DNA of 64,000 nt from JBCAXA01 sp038534295 (lineage in GTDB: Bacteria > Pseudomonadota > Gammaproteobacteria > Steroidobacterales > Woeseiaceae), in NCBI GenBank assembly GCA_038534295.1, contig JBCAXA010000001.1, positions 1-64,000 on the forward strand, given 5' to 3'. Positions 9,817-17,918 of the stretch are shown piece after piece. The notes beneath the pieces are model-generated. The model searched no databases and had not been told where the DNA came from. It worked only from the letters and a program-made list of their open reading frames with translations. Made by a program: the position numbers and the translations under genes. How positions within the stretch are numbered: the stretch's first letter is position 1; each line of letters begins with the position of its first letter.

Positions 9817-11439
9817 TCAGCCAAACAGTCCATGCACGTACCAGCGCGACCCGCTGCTCTGTCGCTCACGGTACAGCCAGGCCAAGGCATCGCCGGCTTG
9901 TGCGATGTAATAGTCGCGGGCCGAATCGGCCAAATCCCACCAGCCGCTTTCGATCCGTTCCGGGCCGTGTTGCAGCGTCACGGCGGTATCGGCACCAAAC
10001 AAGGCGGCCAGCGGCTGCGGTTCTGGCAATAGCCACAGCGGTCGCTGTAAGCACAGGCGCTCCAATACCGGTAACGCCAGTTCGCGCCACGGCGACAAAC
10101 CGACCGCGGTAGACAACGCTGCGGCTTCCGGAGCAACCAGCTGCATGGCGCGTTCGGGACGATGATCGGCCGTCAGCCGCAGCGAACGCACGGCAGCGCG
10201 GCCGAGGCGAGCTCGCAGGCGCTCCAGCAGCAGACCGGTGGCCGCCGCCTGCACTTCGGCCGCCGGTTGACCGTCGAACGGCAACACGCCGCTGCGTGTT
10301 CGCAACGGTTCGAATTCCGCGGCGACGAGCTCAATGAGCACAGTCGGTGCCGGAAACTCGACCGGTTCTAGATCCAACTCGAGCAGCCGCTGCCAGTGAC
10401 CGATTTCCTGCGCCAGGATGCCAGGACGCAAGGTTCGCATCGTCGCCGGCGCATCGATCGCGTAAAACCCGAAGCGCATCGTGCGCACACAGCGCTGGCG
10501 CTTGCGGGCGAACCGCGCCAGACGTTCGAGCAACACGGCCGCGGCACCGCACAGCCGGGTTTTATCGCCAATCTCGGCGGTCAACTCGAGCCGCGACTCG
10601 AAACGTTCCGGCATACGAAAAGTCGAGCGTGGATCGCGAGCCGTACCGTAAGCGCGATCGAGCTCCAGCAATCGTGCTGGACCAAAACGCTTGGCAAAAC
10701 CGGCGCGCGGCAAGCGTCGGCAGTCGCCCAGCTCGCGGATGCCCATCGCGGCAAACCGGCGAATGACGTCATCTGGCCAGCCCAGCGTGGTTAGCGGTAA
10801 CTCACGCAACGCCGAGTCCAGACCGGCGATGTCGGTGACCTCTACCCCCGGCCGACTGCGCGCCAGCCACATGGCAGCACGCGGCGTTGGCGCCACCGCG
10901 AAGCTGGCCTCATGACCCTGCTGCTCGAGCGCCGCCATCAACCGCTCGAGCAACACGGCCAGTCCGCCAAACAGCCGCAGGCTGGGCGCCACTTCGAGCA
11001 ACAGGATGTCCGGTCCGTCGAGCACCACGGTTGGCGTGAAACGATGCGCGTATTCCGCCAGCACCCGATGGCAAGCAACTACTCGCTCAGGAAAAAACGT
11101 GTACAGCTTGAGCCCCGGCAGCAATGCCATGGCCGCCGCCAGGGTCATGCCGCTTGCAACGCCCTGTTGCGCGGCGGTGGCAGTCACGGCCGAAATCATG
11201 AGTTTCCCGCTTTGTTCGGCAACGACGGCAGCATCCGCATTGCGCTGGGCAACACCGATATGCGACTCGAGCACCAACTCCGGCAGATAGATGCCGAGCC
11301 ACTGCTCCGCCCGCCCCACCCGCACCGCCGGCAGCATGGTCTTGGCCGCCGGTCGCGGTTGGGGTACGTCTAGCTCCAGCGGCAGTGACAGCGGTTGTCC
11401 GACCTGTGGCTCCGACAGGTTTCTAACAGGCCGGGACAT
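9817..11439 (-). CDS. imuB: ImuB, Y-family polymerase-like mutasome protein
   Basis: This 540-residue protein has a Y-family DNA polymerase-like core (LGIYLPELVLESHIGVAQ, AAAMALLPGLKLY, DGPDILLLEVAPSLRLFGG). In ImuB this core lacks catalytic function and acts as a scaffold. The C-terminal third contains RPLWLLPEPQPL, a conserved ImuB segment near the expected clamp-interaction region. The ATG at 11439 (MSRPVRN) is 4 bp after the imuA stop; a longer frame upstream only overlaps imuA. ImuB links ImuA, DnaE2 and the beta clamp in SOS mutagenesis. The C-terminus ends in GLFG, 9 bp before the dnaE2 start. Confidence 0.93.
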   Translation of the reverse strand: MSRPVRNLSEPQVGQPLSLPLELDVPQPRPAAKTMLPAVRVGRAEQWLGIYLPELVLESHIGVAQRNADAAVVAEQSGKLMISAVTATAAQQGVASGMTLAAAMALLPGLKLYTFFPERVVACHRVLAEYAHRFTPTVVLDGPDILLLEVAPSLRLFGGLAVLLERLMAALEQQGHEASFAVAPTPRAAMWLARSRPGVEVTDIAGLDSALRELPLTTLGWPDDVIRRFAAMGIRELGDCRRLPRAGFAKRFGPARLLELDRAYGTARDPRSTFRMPERFESRLELTAEIGDKTRLCGAAAVLLERLARFARKRQRCVRTMRFGFYAIDAPATMRTLRPGILAQEIGHWQRLLELDLEPVEFPAPTVLIELVAAEFEPLRTRSGVLPFDGQPAAEVQAAATGLLLERLRARLGRAAVRSLRLTADHRPERAMQLVAPEAAALSTAVGLSPWRELALPVLERLCLQRPLWLLPEPQPLAALFGADTAVTLQHGPERIESGWWDLADSARDYYIAQAGDALAWLYRERQSSGSRWYVHGLFG

Positions 11440-11443
11440 AGCG

Positions 11444-12136
11444 TTAGCCCGGCAGGGTATTGGGAGTCGTGTCGCTCGTTGCCAGCGGCGGCCAGAACGC
11501 ATGCGCCTGCTCGTAGGCCGGTATGCGGCGCGGGCGCCCACCGCTGACTTTGAACAGATCCACGCAGGTACCCTCGCTGCCGCTGGCCAGCGCGAGGCGC
11601 AGACTCGCTGCCGAGGTTTGCTGACGCGTCTGCAGCGAACGAAACAACACGGCCAAACTCTGTCCTTGCGCGGCAGCCAGCTTGAGACGACGGCTGGCCG
11701 TGATATCCAGCGCATCGAGCCAGCCAAGTACCGCCACTGCGCTACCGGACGACAAGGCCTCGCCACACGCCCACAACACATCGGCCGGCGCTGTCGCCGT
11801 GACCAACAACACGCGCTCCACGTCGATGTCCCATTGCAGCAGCGCCGGGGCGTATGGCTGATACGGCGAACCAACCCAGACCAGATAGCCGTCGCGCTCG
11901 GCCAGCAATGCGGCCAAGGCTGGCATGAGCAGCCGCAGTTCGCCGATACCGGCGCGGCTGCTCAATACTTCGATCAGTGTCTGCCGTGGCCAACCACCGT
12001 TGGGCAATGCGGCATCGAGAGAAGGGTAGCCGGTGCTGATTGTCGCGCTCGTTGCTGTGCTTGAGCGTTGCTGGCCAGTGCGGCCGCAGCGCCAGACGGC
12101 ACGATGTTCGAGCAGCGTATCCAACCCCGACGACAT
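11444..12136 (-). CDS. imuA: ImuA, RecA-like SOS mutagenesis protein
   Basis: A 230-residue protein of the ImuA/SulA-related, RecA-like family. Visible features are the N-terminal TGYPSLDAALPNGGWPRQTLIEVLS segment, equivalent to the RecA region before the P-loop but without a canonical Walker A, and LVWVGSPYQPYAPALLQWDID followed by VLLVTATAPADVLWACGEALSSG. The long hydrophobic and alanine-rich centre matches the family. It lies 5 bp after lexA and 4 bp before imuB, so all four genes probably form one SOS transcript. ImuA works with ImuB and DnaE2 in translesion synthesis. Confidence 0.92.
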   Translation of the reverse strand: MSSGLDTLLEHRAVWRCGRTGQQRSSTATSATISTGYPSLDAALPNGGWPRQTLIEVLSSRAGIGELRLLMPALAALLAERDGYLVWVGSPYQPYAPALLQWDIDVERVLLVTATAPADVLWACGEALSSGSAVAVLGWLDALDITASRRLKLAAAQGQSLAVLFRSLQTRQQTSAASLRLALASGSEGTCVDLFKVSGGRPRRIPAYEQAHAFWPPLATSDTTPNTLPG

Positions 12137-12141
12137 GACAA

Positions 12142-12756
12142 TCAGTGCAGCGGTACGCCGTCCCGAATGACGCCAACCACCACGCCTTCAATGACGAGAG
12201 GCTGTTCGTCAAGATCGACCCGAATCGGTTCGAATTCGTCATTCTCCGGCAACAGCCAGACGAGCTTGCCTTCCTGCCGATAGCGCTTGACGGTGACCTC
12301 GTCTTCGAGTCGCGCGACGACGATTTGCCGGCTGCGCACCTCTGGCGTGCGATGCACCGCCACGAGGTCGCCATCGAGAATACCGACATCGCGCATACTC
12401 ATGCCCTGCACCCGCAACAGGTAATGCGGCTTCGGACGAAACAAGGCGGGATCAATTCGAAAATGCGCCTCGATGTTTTGCTCAGCGAGGATAGGATGGC
12501 CAGCGGCAACCCGCCCCACCAGCGGCAACCCAAGCTGTTGGCGCAATGAATCTTTCAGTCGAATACCGCGAGACGTACCCGGAACCAATTCGATCACGCC
12601 CTTGCGCTGCAAAGCACGCAGATGTTCCTCGGCGGCGTTCGGCGATTTAAAACCCAACTCCGCGGCAATCTCCGCTCGCGTCGGCGGCATGCCGGTTTCC
12701 TCGATAAAATCCTGGATCAGCTCGAGTATCTGCGACTGTCGGGGCGTGAGGTCCAT
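12142..12756 (-). CDS. lexA: LexA, SOS repressor and self-cleaving protease
   Basis: The 204-residue protein has an N-terminal winged helix-turn-helix ([14 protein letters not shown], with [26 protein letters not shown]) and a C-terminal S24 peptidase domain. The cleavage site is A85-G86 in RVAAGHPI, the catalytic serine is S120 in VQGMSMRD, and the general base is K157 in VTVKRY. These are offset by one from E. coli LexA (A84-G85, S119, K156). RecA filaments trigger cleavage. The start has AGGA 7 nt upstream. It autoregulates through the two boxes at 12766-12800 and heads the imuA-imuB-dnaE2 series, so LexA controls its own mutasome. Confidence 0.97.
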   Translation of the reverse strand: MDLTPRQSQILELIQDFIEETGMPPTRAEIAAELGFKSPNAAEEHLRALQRKGVIELVPGTSRGIRLKDSLRQQLGLPLVGRVAAGHPILAEQNIEAHFRIDPALFRPKPHYLLRVQGMSMRDVGILDGDLVAVHRTPEVRSRQIVVARLEDEVTVKRYRQEGKLVWLLPENDEFEPIRVDLDEQPLVIEGVVVGVIRDGVPLH

Positions 12757-12765
12757 ACCGCATTC

Positions 12766-12781
12766 CTGTATGCATAAACAG
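12766..12781. promoter_or_regulatory. LexA (SOS) box 1, exact CTGT-N8-ACAG
   Basis: The sequence CTGTATGCATAAACAG is a perfect match to the gammaproteobacterial LexA consensus and lies 9 bp upstream of the lexA start codon. It would overlap the transcription start region of lexA. Confidence 0.9.
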
Positions 12782-12784
12782 TAT

Positions 12785-12800
12785 CTGGAAGTATATACAG
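12785..12800. promoter_or_regulatory. LexA (SOS) box 2, one mismatch, overlapping the lexA -10
   Basis: CTGGAAGTATATACAG matches CTGT-N8-ACAG except for one base in the left half. Its centre is 19 bp from that of box 1, similar to the paired operators in front of E. coli lexA. On the minus strand it contains TATACT, a good -10 hexamer for lexA, so LexA bound here would block RNA polymerase. The boxes also lie 55-89 bp upstream of the divergent lipoprotein gene. Confidence 0.8.
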
Positions 12801-12854
12801 GTTATCGCGAAAAACCAGCCCGCAATTCGTTCGGGAACAATTCTAGGAAAGATT

Positions 12855-13397
12855 ATTAAACAACTGTTTTTAATTGCTTTAGTAGCGCTTGCAAGTGGCT
12901 GCACGAGCTGGAGCGAAGAGCGCTGCACCAGCGCCGACTGGGAACGCATCGGTGAGGACGACGGCGACGCTGGCCGCACCCCCGACTATTTCGATCGCTA
13001 CGTCGAGCGTTGTGCGCCGCACGGCATCGGCCCGGATCGCGACGCCTACCTGCTCGGCTACACCGGCGGTCGCGACGACTACTGCACGGTACGCGGTGGT
13101 CTCGATGCCGGTCGCGACGGCCGGACCTATCGCGGCATCTGCGACGCCGGTTTCGAGGAAGACTTCCTGAGCGGCTACGCCATGGGCAAACGACTGTTGC
13201 AGATCGACCAGCAGATCACCGCTGTGAGTTCACGCTTGCGGCAGTTCGAACTCGAACTCAGCCACAACGCCTCACTGACCGACGAGCGACGCAGCTACTA
13301 TCTCAACGAGACGCTACGACTCCGACGCGAGCTTGCACGTGCCGAAGACGACCGACGATTTCTCGAACGACGAGCGGCCAAAATGCTGGCCGAGTGA
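12855..13397 (+). CDS. DUF2799-like lipoprotein with a predicted ATT start codon
   Basis: The frame encodes a 180-residue protein if translation begins at the ATT at 12855. It then starts MKQLFLIALVALASGC, a clean lipoprotein signal peptide with lipidated Cys16. No ATG, GTG or TTG occurs in frame between the lexA region and residue 110, and AGGA (12845-12848) lies 6 nt before this ATT. Mature-protein features are paired cysteines, W-ERIGEDDGDAG, a repeated DAYLLGYTGGRDDYC-type element, and a C-terminal predicted coiled coil (RQFELELSHNA to AKMLAE). The glycine, tryptophan and cysteine pattern resembles DUF2799. An internal ATG at 13182 would yield only the coiled-coil part without a signal. 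Function is unknown; it is divergent from lexA. Confidence 0.7.
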   Translation: MKQLFLIALVALASGCTSWSEERCTSADWERIGEDDGDAGRTPDYFDRYVERCAPHGIGPDRDAYLLGYTGGRDDYCTVRGGLDAGRDGRTYRGICDAGFEEDFLSGYAMGKRLLQIDQQITAVSSRLRQFELELSHNASLTDERRSYYLNETLRLRRELARAEDDRRFLERRAAKMLAE

Positions 13398-13483
13398 TCG
13401 TCGAGCATGTCGGTAACTTGAAATGGCTGTCGCCGCACGACGACATAAAGAACCTAAAAAACGAATAAAACCCGGCAGATACG

Positions 13484-13512
13484 TTGAATGCGCCAAAAGA
13501 TTACGAAATAAT
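13484..13512 (+). promoter_or_regulatory. Sigma-70 promoter for the Lpp-like lipoprotein gene
   Basis: TTGAAT (13484-13489) and AATAAT (13507-13512) are separated by exactly 17 bp, in a locally AT-rich stretch. The -10 matches 5 of 6 and the -35 4 of 6 consensus positions. A start near 13519 gives a leader of about 29 nt with AAGGG (13536-13540) 7 nt before the ATG. Confidence 0.7.
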
Positions 13513-13547
13513 AGCGGCGCTTTTTTTAGCCACTCAAGGGAAATCTC

Positions 13548-13853
13548 ATGAAAAGAAGCGTTATGAAGATTAGCGCCGTTGTTCTGAGTGTCGGTCTTGC
13601 CGCCGGTTGCGCCGCCAATACGGAAGCTGTTGAGCGCGCCCAGGCCACCGCCGACCAGGCTGCTGCTGACGCTGCCGCTGCGAAAACGGCTGCAGATGCC
13701 GCTCGTTCGGCTGCCGATCGCGCCAGTCAGCTTGCCTCTAGCGCTCAGAGCACTGCTAGCCAGGCGCTCTCTGCCGCTAACGCTGCTCAGTCGACTGCGG
13801 ACGCAAACCGCGAACGACTGGAACGGATGTTCCAAAAGTCGATGTCGAAATAA
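13548..13853 (+). CDS. Lpp/OprI-like alanine-zipper outer-membrane lipoprotein
   Basis: A 101-residue lipoprotein with a signal peptide ending in VGLAAG-C (Cys21, or Cys16 if translation starts at the ATG at 13563). The mature part is an alanine- and serine-rich heptad coiled coil (TADQAAADAAAAKTAADAARSAA) like the alanine zipper of Lpp and OprI. It ends FQKSMSK, with the C-terminal lysine that in Lpp is linked to peptidoglycan diaminopimelate. Codon use is more GCT-rich than in neighbouring genes, consistent with high expression. It has its own promoter and an intrinsic terminator. The convergent neighbour is an L,D-transpeptidase, the enzyme class that makes this link. Confidence 0.85.
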   Translation: MKRSVMKISAVVLSVGLAAGCAANTEAVERAQATADQAAADAAAAKTAADAARSAADRASQLASSAQSTASQALSAANAAQSTADANRERLERMFQKSMSK

Positions 13854-13875
13854 TTCGGCACACAGAACGATCCTG

Positions 13876-13905
13876 AAACGCCGCTTTCGAGCGGCGTTTT
13901 CTTTT
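13876..13905 (+). terminator. Intrinsic terminator of the Lpp-like gene
   Basis: A perfect 10-bp stem, AAACGCCGCT (13876-13885) with AGCGGCGTTT (13890-13899), encloses the stable TTCG tetraloop and is followed by a T-rich tail (TCTTTT). It lies 22 bp after the stop codon. The A-rich 5' side could make it work for the convergent L,D-transpeptidase gene too. Confidence 0.9.
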
Positions 13906-13928
13906 GCCGCCCACCAACTGGCGGCGTG

Positions 13929-14870
13929 TTACGGCGACTCGACGGCCGCTCGGCCAACCACAATCGGCATACCGTTCGAGCGCACTACCGCCGCTTCGAC
14001 CAACGCCCAATCAATGGTAGCCGGACGTTGGTCCGTTGCCGCAACCAGCGCCTGCGTCGCGGCGGTCGACAAACTCGGCGGCGGCTCTTGACGTTCCCCG
14101 CCACCCACCTGTGCAAGCGCCGGGTGCACTTCGAGCCACAGACGACCGTTTGCCCAACCGGCTTTGACCGGCTGATCGACAATACGCACGGCCGTACCCA
14201 CTGGAACATTTTCGAACAAGCGCTCGATGTCTTCAGGAAAAAGGCGCAGACAACCGTGCGTGACTCGCATGCCGACACCCGCCGGCCGATTGGTGCCGTG
14301 AATCAAGTAGCCAGGCAGTGCGAGACGTATCGCGCGAGTGCCGAGCGGATTGTCCGGTCCCGGCGGCACCACGCGCGGCAGCGGATCGCCATCGGCGGCG
14401 TGCTCGTCGCGCACGCTTTGCGGCGGATACCAAGCTGGATTGCGGGCTTTCGCCGTAACGCGGGTAACGCCCAGCGGTGTCTCCCAATCCATTTTGCCGA
14501 TACTGACCGGGTAGGTCGTGACCGGCCCGGACTCCCCGTCCGGATAATGGTAGAGCCGAAACTCGGGCAGGTTCAGCACCAGGCCGCTGCGAGGCGCATT
14601 TGGCAAAACGAAGTGCAGCGGCAACGCGACGGTTTCCCCATCGGCCGGCAGCCAAATATCGACCGACGGGTTCGCTTGCGCCATGTCGTGGTAGCCAAGA
14701 TCGAAGCGCCGGCCAATGTCGAGCAGAGTTTCGTCGGCACTGGCATTGATGAGGACCTGCGCACCGACCACATCGTCACCCGGCCGCTGCGGATAATCGG
14801 CAGCGTGTGCCGTTGCTAGCGTAAACGCCAGCAAACCCAGCAAACCGTGTTGCATCCTCGATGCGTTCAT
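13929..14870 (-). CDS. L,D-transpeptidase (ErfK/YbiS/YcfS/YnhG family) with LysM-like domain
   Basis: This 313-residue protein has a signal peptide (cleavage near AHA-A at residue 23), a LysM-like region (about 38-87, ADETLLDIGRRFDLGYHDMAQANP), and a YkuD catalytic domain (about 97-232). The active-site signature is HGTNRPAGVGMRVTHGCLRL, with H191, H205, C207 and R209. E. coli relatives ErfK, YbiS and YcfS attach Lpp to peptidoglycan, and YnhG makes 3-3 crosslinks. The adjacent Lpp-like gene suggests the first role, but the sequence alone does not decide. The start overlaps the stop of the oligopeptidase gene by 4 bp (ATGA), so the two are probably co-transcribed. Confidence 0.9.
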   Translation of the reverse strand: MNASRMQHGLLGLLAFTLATAHAADYPQRPGDDVVGAQVLINASADETLLDIGRRFDLGYHDMAQANPSVDIWLPADGETVALPLHFVLPNAPRSGLVLNLPEFRLYHYPDGESGPVTTYPVSIGKMDWETPLGVTRVTAKARNPAWYPPQSVRDEHAADGDPLPRVVPPGPDNPLGTRAIRLALPGYLIHGTNRPAGVGMRVTHGCLRLFPEDIERLFENVPVGTAVRIVDQPVKAGWANGRLWLEVHPALAQVGGGERQEPPPSLSTAATQALVAATDQRPATIDWALVEAAVVRSNGMPIVVGRAAVESP

Positions 14871-16933
14871 GGCCGATCTCCGTCCAATGCGGTAGCCGCC
14901 AACAAAAAGGCATAAACAAAACAGCGTTCGTGCAACTGGCGGTACCGTCCGCTACGCCCGCCGTGCCCCGCATCCATTTCTGTCTGCAATAACACCACGG
15001 TATCGGCACGATTACGCTCGCGCAAACGCGCGGCCCACTTCGCGGGCTCCCAGTATTGCACCTGTGAATCGTGCAAACCGGTCGTAATCAACACATGCGG
15101 GTACTTTGCGCGGGCAACGTTGTCGTAGGGCGAGTACGAGAGCATCGTGAAATAGTCGTCGCTGCGTCGCGGATCGCCCCATTCCTCGTACTCAAACGTC
15201 GTCAGCGGAATGCTGTCATCGAGCATGGTCGTAACCACGTCAACGAACGGGACCTCGGCAATCACCGCGCGAAAAAGATCCGGCCGCAGGTTCATCGCCG
15301 CGCCTACGAGCAGTCCGCCAGCACTGCCACCCATTGCGTAAAGCGCGTTGGGCGCGCCACCGCCATAGCCGCGAAACGTCTCAGCGACCGCCACGAAATC
15401 GTCAAAGCTCGCGTGTTTGCGTTTCAGGCGGCCCGCGTTGTACCACGCCTCGCCAAATTCGGCGCCACCGCGCACATGTGCGATCGCCACGACAAAACCA
15501 CGGTCGACCAGACTCAAGCGCGATAGCGAGAAGGTCGGCGCGAGACTGTAGCCATAAGCGCCGTAGCCGTAAACGAGCACATCCAACGCGGCGTCGAGCT
15601 GGCTGTCGGCGCGCCGCACGAGCGACACCGGCACCCGTACGCCGTCGTCGCGGCGCACCCAGTGGCGCTCGACGACGTAATTGTCGGTATCGAAGTTGCC
15701 ACCAATCTGTTCGGTGTAGACGACCGTTTGCGCCAGGGTCTTGCGATCAACATCGATGATCGAATCGGGCCTCGCCATCGATTCATAGCGCAAACGCACG
15801 GCACCGGCCTCGTAGCTCGGATTGTCGTCCAAGGTGACGGCGTAGACCGCCTCATCGAACTCGATCGATTGTCGCGCAAAACTCGTGCTGTCGATGAGCT
15901 CGATGCCGGCTTGCGCATCTCGACTGACTTCGACGGCAACGTGGCCGTCGAAGAGTTCGAAGTCCTCGAGCTGCGTTGCAGCCGATTCGGCGATCACGGT
16001 CTCCCAATGTTCCGGTCCATGGTGATCGGCCGTCGTTCGAGCAAGCTTACCGTTCGGTGCGTCGAGATTACTCAACAGCCAAAAATACGACCCGTCAAAA
16101 TCCAGCGCGTACTCGTGGCCAGGCTGGCGCGGTAGAAACACCCGCGGCGCTGCGTTTGGCTTAGCGGCATCGATCAACCAATGCTCGGTAGTCAGCGTGG
16201 CGTTTGCGGTAACCACGACAAAATCGCGCCGCGACGTGCGAGCGACGTCGAGGTAGTACGTAGTGTCGAGTTCCTCGTAGACCGGATCGCGACCACGCAC
16301 CATGCCCTCCTGCACGTCCAGACGGTCGAGCCGAAACTCGCGCAGCGTCTCGCGGTCTTTGGCGACCACAAACAACGACGCGTTGTCATTGGCCCAAGCA
16401 ACGTCGGAACCGATGTCGTCGATGCCGGTGTCGACGACTCGATGGTGCTCGAGATCGCGCAAGAACAAACGATAGCGCCGCCGGCCAGTGGTATCGACGG
16501 TGTATGCAAGCCAGCGCTCATCCGTAGAAATATCGATGTCGCCGATTGCGAAGAACTCATGCCCTTCAGCAAGCGTCGGGCCGTCCAACAGCAGCTCGCC
16601 GCCAGCAGTGTCTGGCTCACGGGAGCGCCAGAACGTCGCGTATTCGGCGCCTGCGGCATAGCGATGCCAATACCAGAAGCCGCGCTCGAACACCGGCGGC
16701 GAAACGCGTTCGTCCACCATGCGGCCGCGGATTTCGTCGTAGAGCTCCCGCTGCAGCGCTGCCGTACCGGCCATTACTGCATCGGTGTACTGGTTCTCGC
16801 GAGTCAGATGCTCAATGACGTCGACGTCGTTGCGGTCGGCCATCCAAAAATAGGGATCGCGGCGGCGATGGCCGTGTCGATGCAGGGTCTTGTCACCGCG
16901 CCGCGCGCGCGGCGGATCGGCCTTGCGAAACAT
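14867..16933 (-). CDS. ptrB: S9 family prolyl oligopeptidase, oligopeptidase B-like
   Basis: The 688-residue protein has the length and layout of oligopeptidase B: an N-terminal seven-bladed propeller and a C-terminal alpha/beta hydrolase. The N-terminus has HGHRRRDPYFWM. The nucleophile serine is in YAMGGSAGGLLVGAAMN, with GYGAYGYS and HVRGGAEFGEAWY upstream. The aspartate is in TTGLHDSQVQYWEPAKW and the histidine in DAGHGGRSGR. Oligopeptidase B cleaves short peptides after basic residues. No signal peptide is seen, so it is probably cytoplasmic. The ATG at 16933 is 16 bp after the fabH stop. Confidence 0.88.
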   Translation of the reverse strand: MFRKADPPRARRGDKTLHRHGHRRRDPYFWMADRNDVDVIEHLTRENQYTDAVMAGTAALQRELYDEIRGRMVDERVSPPVFERGFWYWHRYAAGAEYATFWRSREPDTAGGELLLDGPTLAEGHEFFAIGDIDISTDERWLAYTVDTTGRRRYRLFLRDLEHHRVVDTGIDDIGSDVAWANDNASLFVVAKDRETLREFRLDRLDVQEGMVRGRDPVYEELDTTYYLDVARTSRRDFVVVTANATLTTEHWLIDAAKPNAAPRVFLPRQPGHEYALDFDGSYFWLLSNLDAPNGKLARTTADHHGPEHWETVIAESAATQLEDFELFDGHVAVEVSRDAQAGIELIDSTSFARQSIEFDEAVYAVTLDDNPSYEAGAVRLRYESMARPDSIIDVDRKTLAQTVVYTEQIGGNFDTDNYVVERHWVRRDDGVRVPVSLVRRADSQLDAALDVLVYGYGAYGYSLAPTFSLSRLSLVDRGFVVAIAHVRGGAEFGEAWYNAGRLKRKHASFDDFVAVAETFRGYGGGAPNALYAMGGSAGGLLVGAAMNLRPDLFRAVIAEVPFVDVVTTMLDDSIPLTTFEYEEWGDPRRSDDYFTMLSYSPYDNVARAKYPHVLITTGLHDSQVQYWEPAKWAARLRERNRADTVVLLQTEMDAGHGGRSGRYRQLHERCFVYAFLLAATALDGDRP

Positions 16934-16949
16934 GCTGGGCGAACTCTCG

Positions 16950-17918
16950 CTAGTAACGAACCAGCGCGCTGCCCCAGGTAAAGCCGCCGCCGAACGCTTC
17001 GAACAGCAGCGTATGCCCGCGCTGAATGCGACCGTCGCGAATCGCCGTGTCGAGCGCGAGCGGTACCGACGCCGCCGACGTGTTGCCGTGCTGCGCAACC
17101 GTCAATATGACCTTGTCCATACTGAGCCCGAGACGCTTCGCGGTCGCCTGGATGATGCGGGTGTTCGCTTGGTGCGGCACGAGCCAGTCGATATCGGCAT
17201 GGGTCAGCCCATTGGCAGTCAACGCGGTCTCGGCAACGCTGCCGAGGGTCTTCACCGCCACCTTGAACACCTCATTACCGGTCATCCGGATCACCGGTTT
17301 ACCGCGATCCGCGTCGTCCTTGAAGCGCGACGCCCCGGAGCTTGCGTACAGCAACTCGCCGTACTGGCCATCGGCACCGAGGTGGGTCGAGTAAATGCCG
17401 GGATCGTCCGATGGCGTCAGGATCACCGCGCCAGCGCCGTCGCCGAACAGCACGCAAGTGTTGCGATCGGTCCAGTCGACGATACGACTCAGCGACTCTG
17501 CACCGATAACCAGCGCACAGCGCGACTCATCGGCGCGCACAAACTTGTCCGCCGTACTCAATGCATACAAGAAACCGGTGCACGCCGCCTCGACGGAAAA
17601 CGCCGGGCACGGCGGTATGCCGAGTTTTTGCTGCAGAATCGTCGCCACATTGGGGAACACGAGATCGGGCGTGGTCGTGCCGACAACGATGAGGTCGATG
17701 TCGGTCGGCGCGAAACCGCCGTCCGCCATCGCGGCCTTGGCAGCCTCTATGCAAAGGTCCGACGTCGCCTGCGTATCACCGACGATATGCCGTTCCTCTA
17801 TGCCGGTTCGGGTGCGGATCCATTCGTCCGACGTTTCGACCATGCCTTCGAGATCGGCGTTGGTTAGCGTGCGTTCGGGCAGATAACTACCAGTCGCGGC
17901 GATGCGTGAGTAGGTCAT
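16950..17918 (-). CDS. fabH: FabH, beta-ketoacyl-ACP synthase III
   Basis: A 322-residue KAS III that starts fatty acid synthesis by condensing acetyl-CoA with malonyl-ACP. The catalytic triad is visible: Cys113 in VEAACTGFLYAL, His in WLVPHQANTRI and Asn in VAQHGNTSAASVP. The C-terminal FEAFGGGFTWGSALVRY is typical. The start overlaps the plsX stop by 4 bp, preserving the plsX-fabH coupling. The usual next genes fabD-fabG-acpP-fabF are absent here. Confidence 0.96.
   Translation of the reverse strand: MTYSRIAATGSYLPERTLTNADLEGMVETSDEWIRTRTGIEERHIVGDTQATSDLCIEAAKAAMADGGFAPTDIDLIVVGTTTPDLVFPNVATILQQKLGIPPCPAFSVEAACTGFLYALSTADKFVRADESRCALVIGAESLSRIVDWTDRNTCVLFGDGAGAVILTPSDDPGIYSTHLGADGQYGELLYASSGASRFKDDADRGKPVIRMTGNEVFKVAVKTLGSVAETALTANGLTHADIDWLVPHQANTRIIQATAKRLGLSMDKVILTVAQHGNTSAASVPLALDTAIRDGRIQRGHTLLFEAFGGGFTWGSALVRY

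Noticed and set aside
13490..13527. GCGCC ... GGCGC followed by seven T before the Lpp-like gene, resembling a terminator
   Set aside because: The stem is only 5 bp with a loop of more than 20 nt, and the region overlaps a better promoter match.
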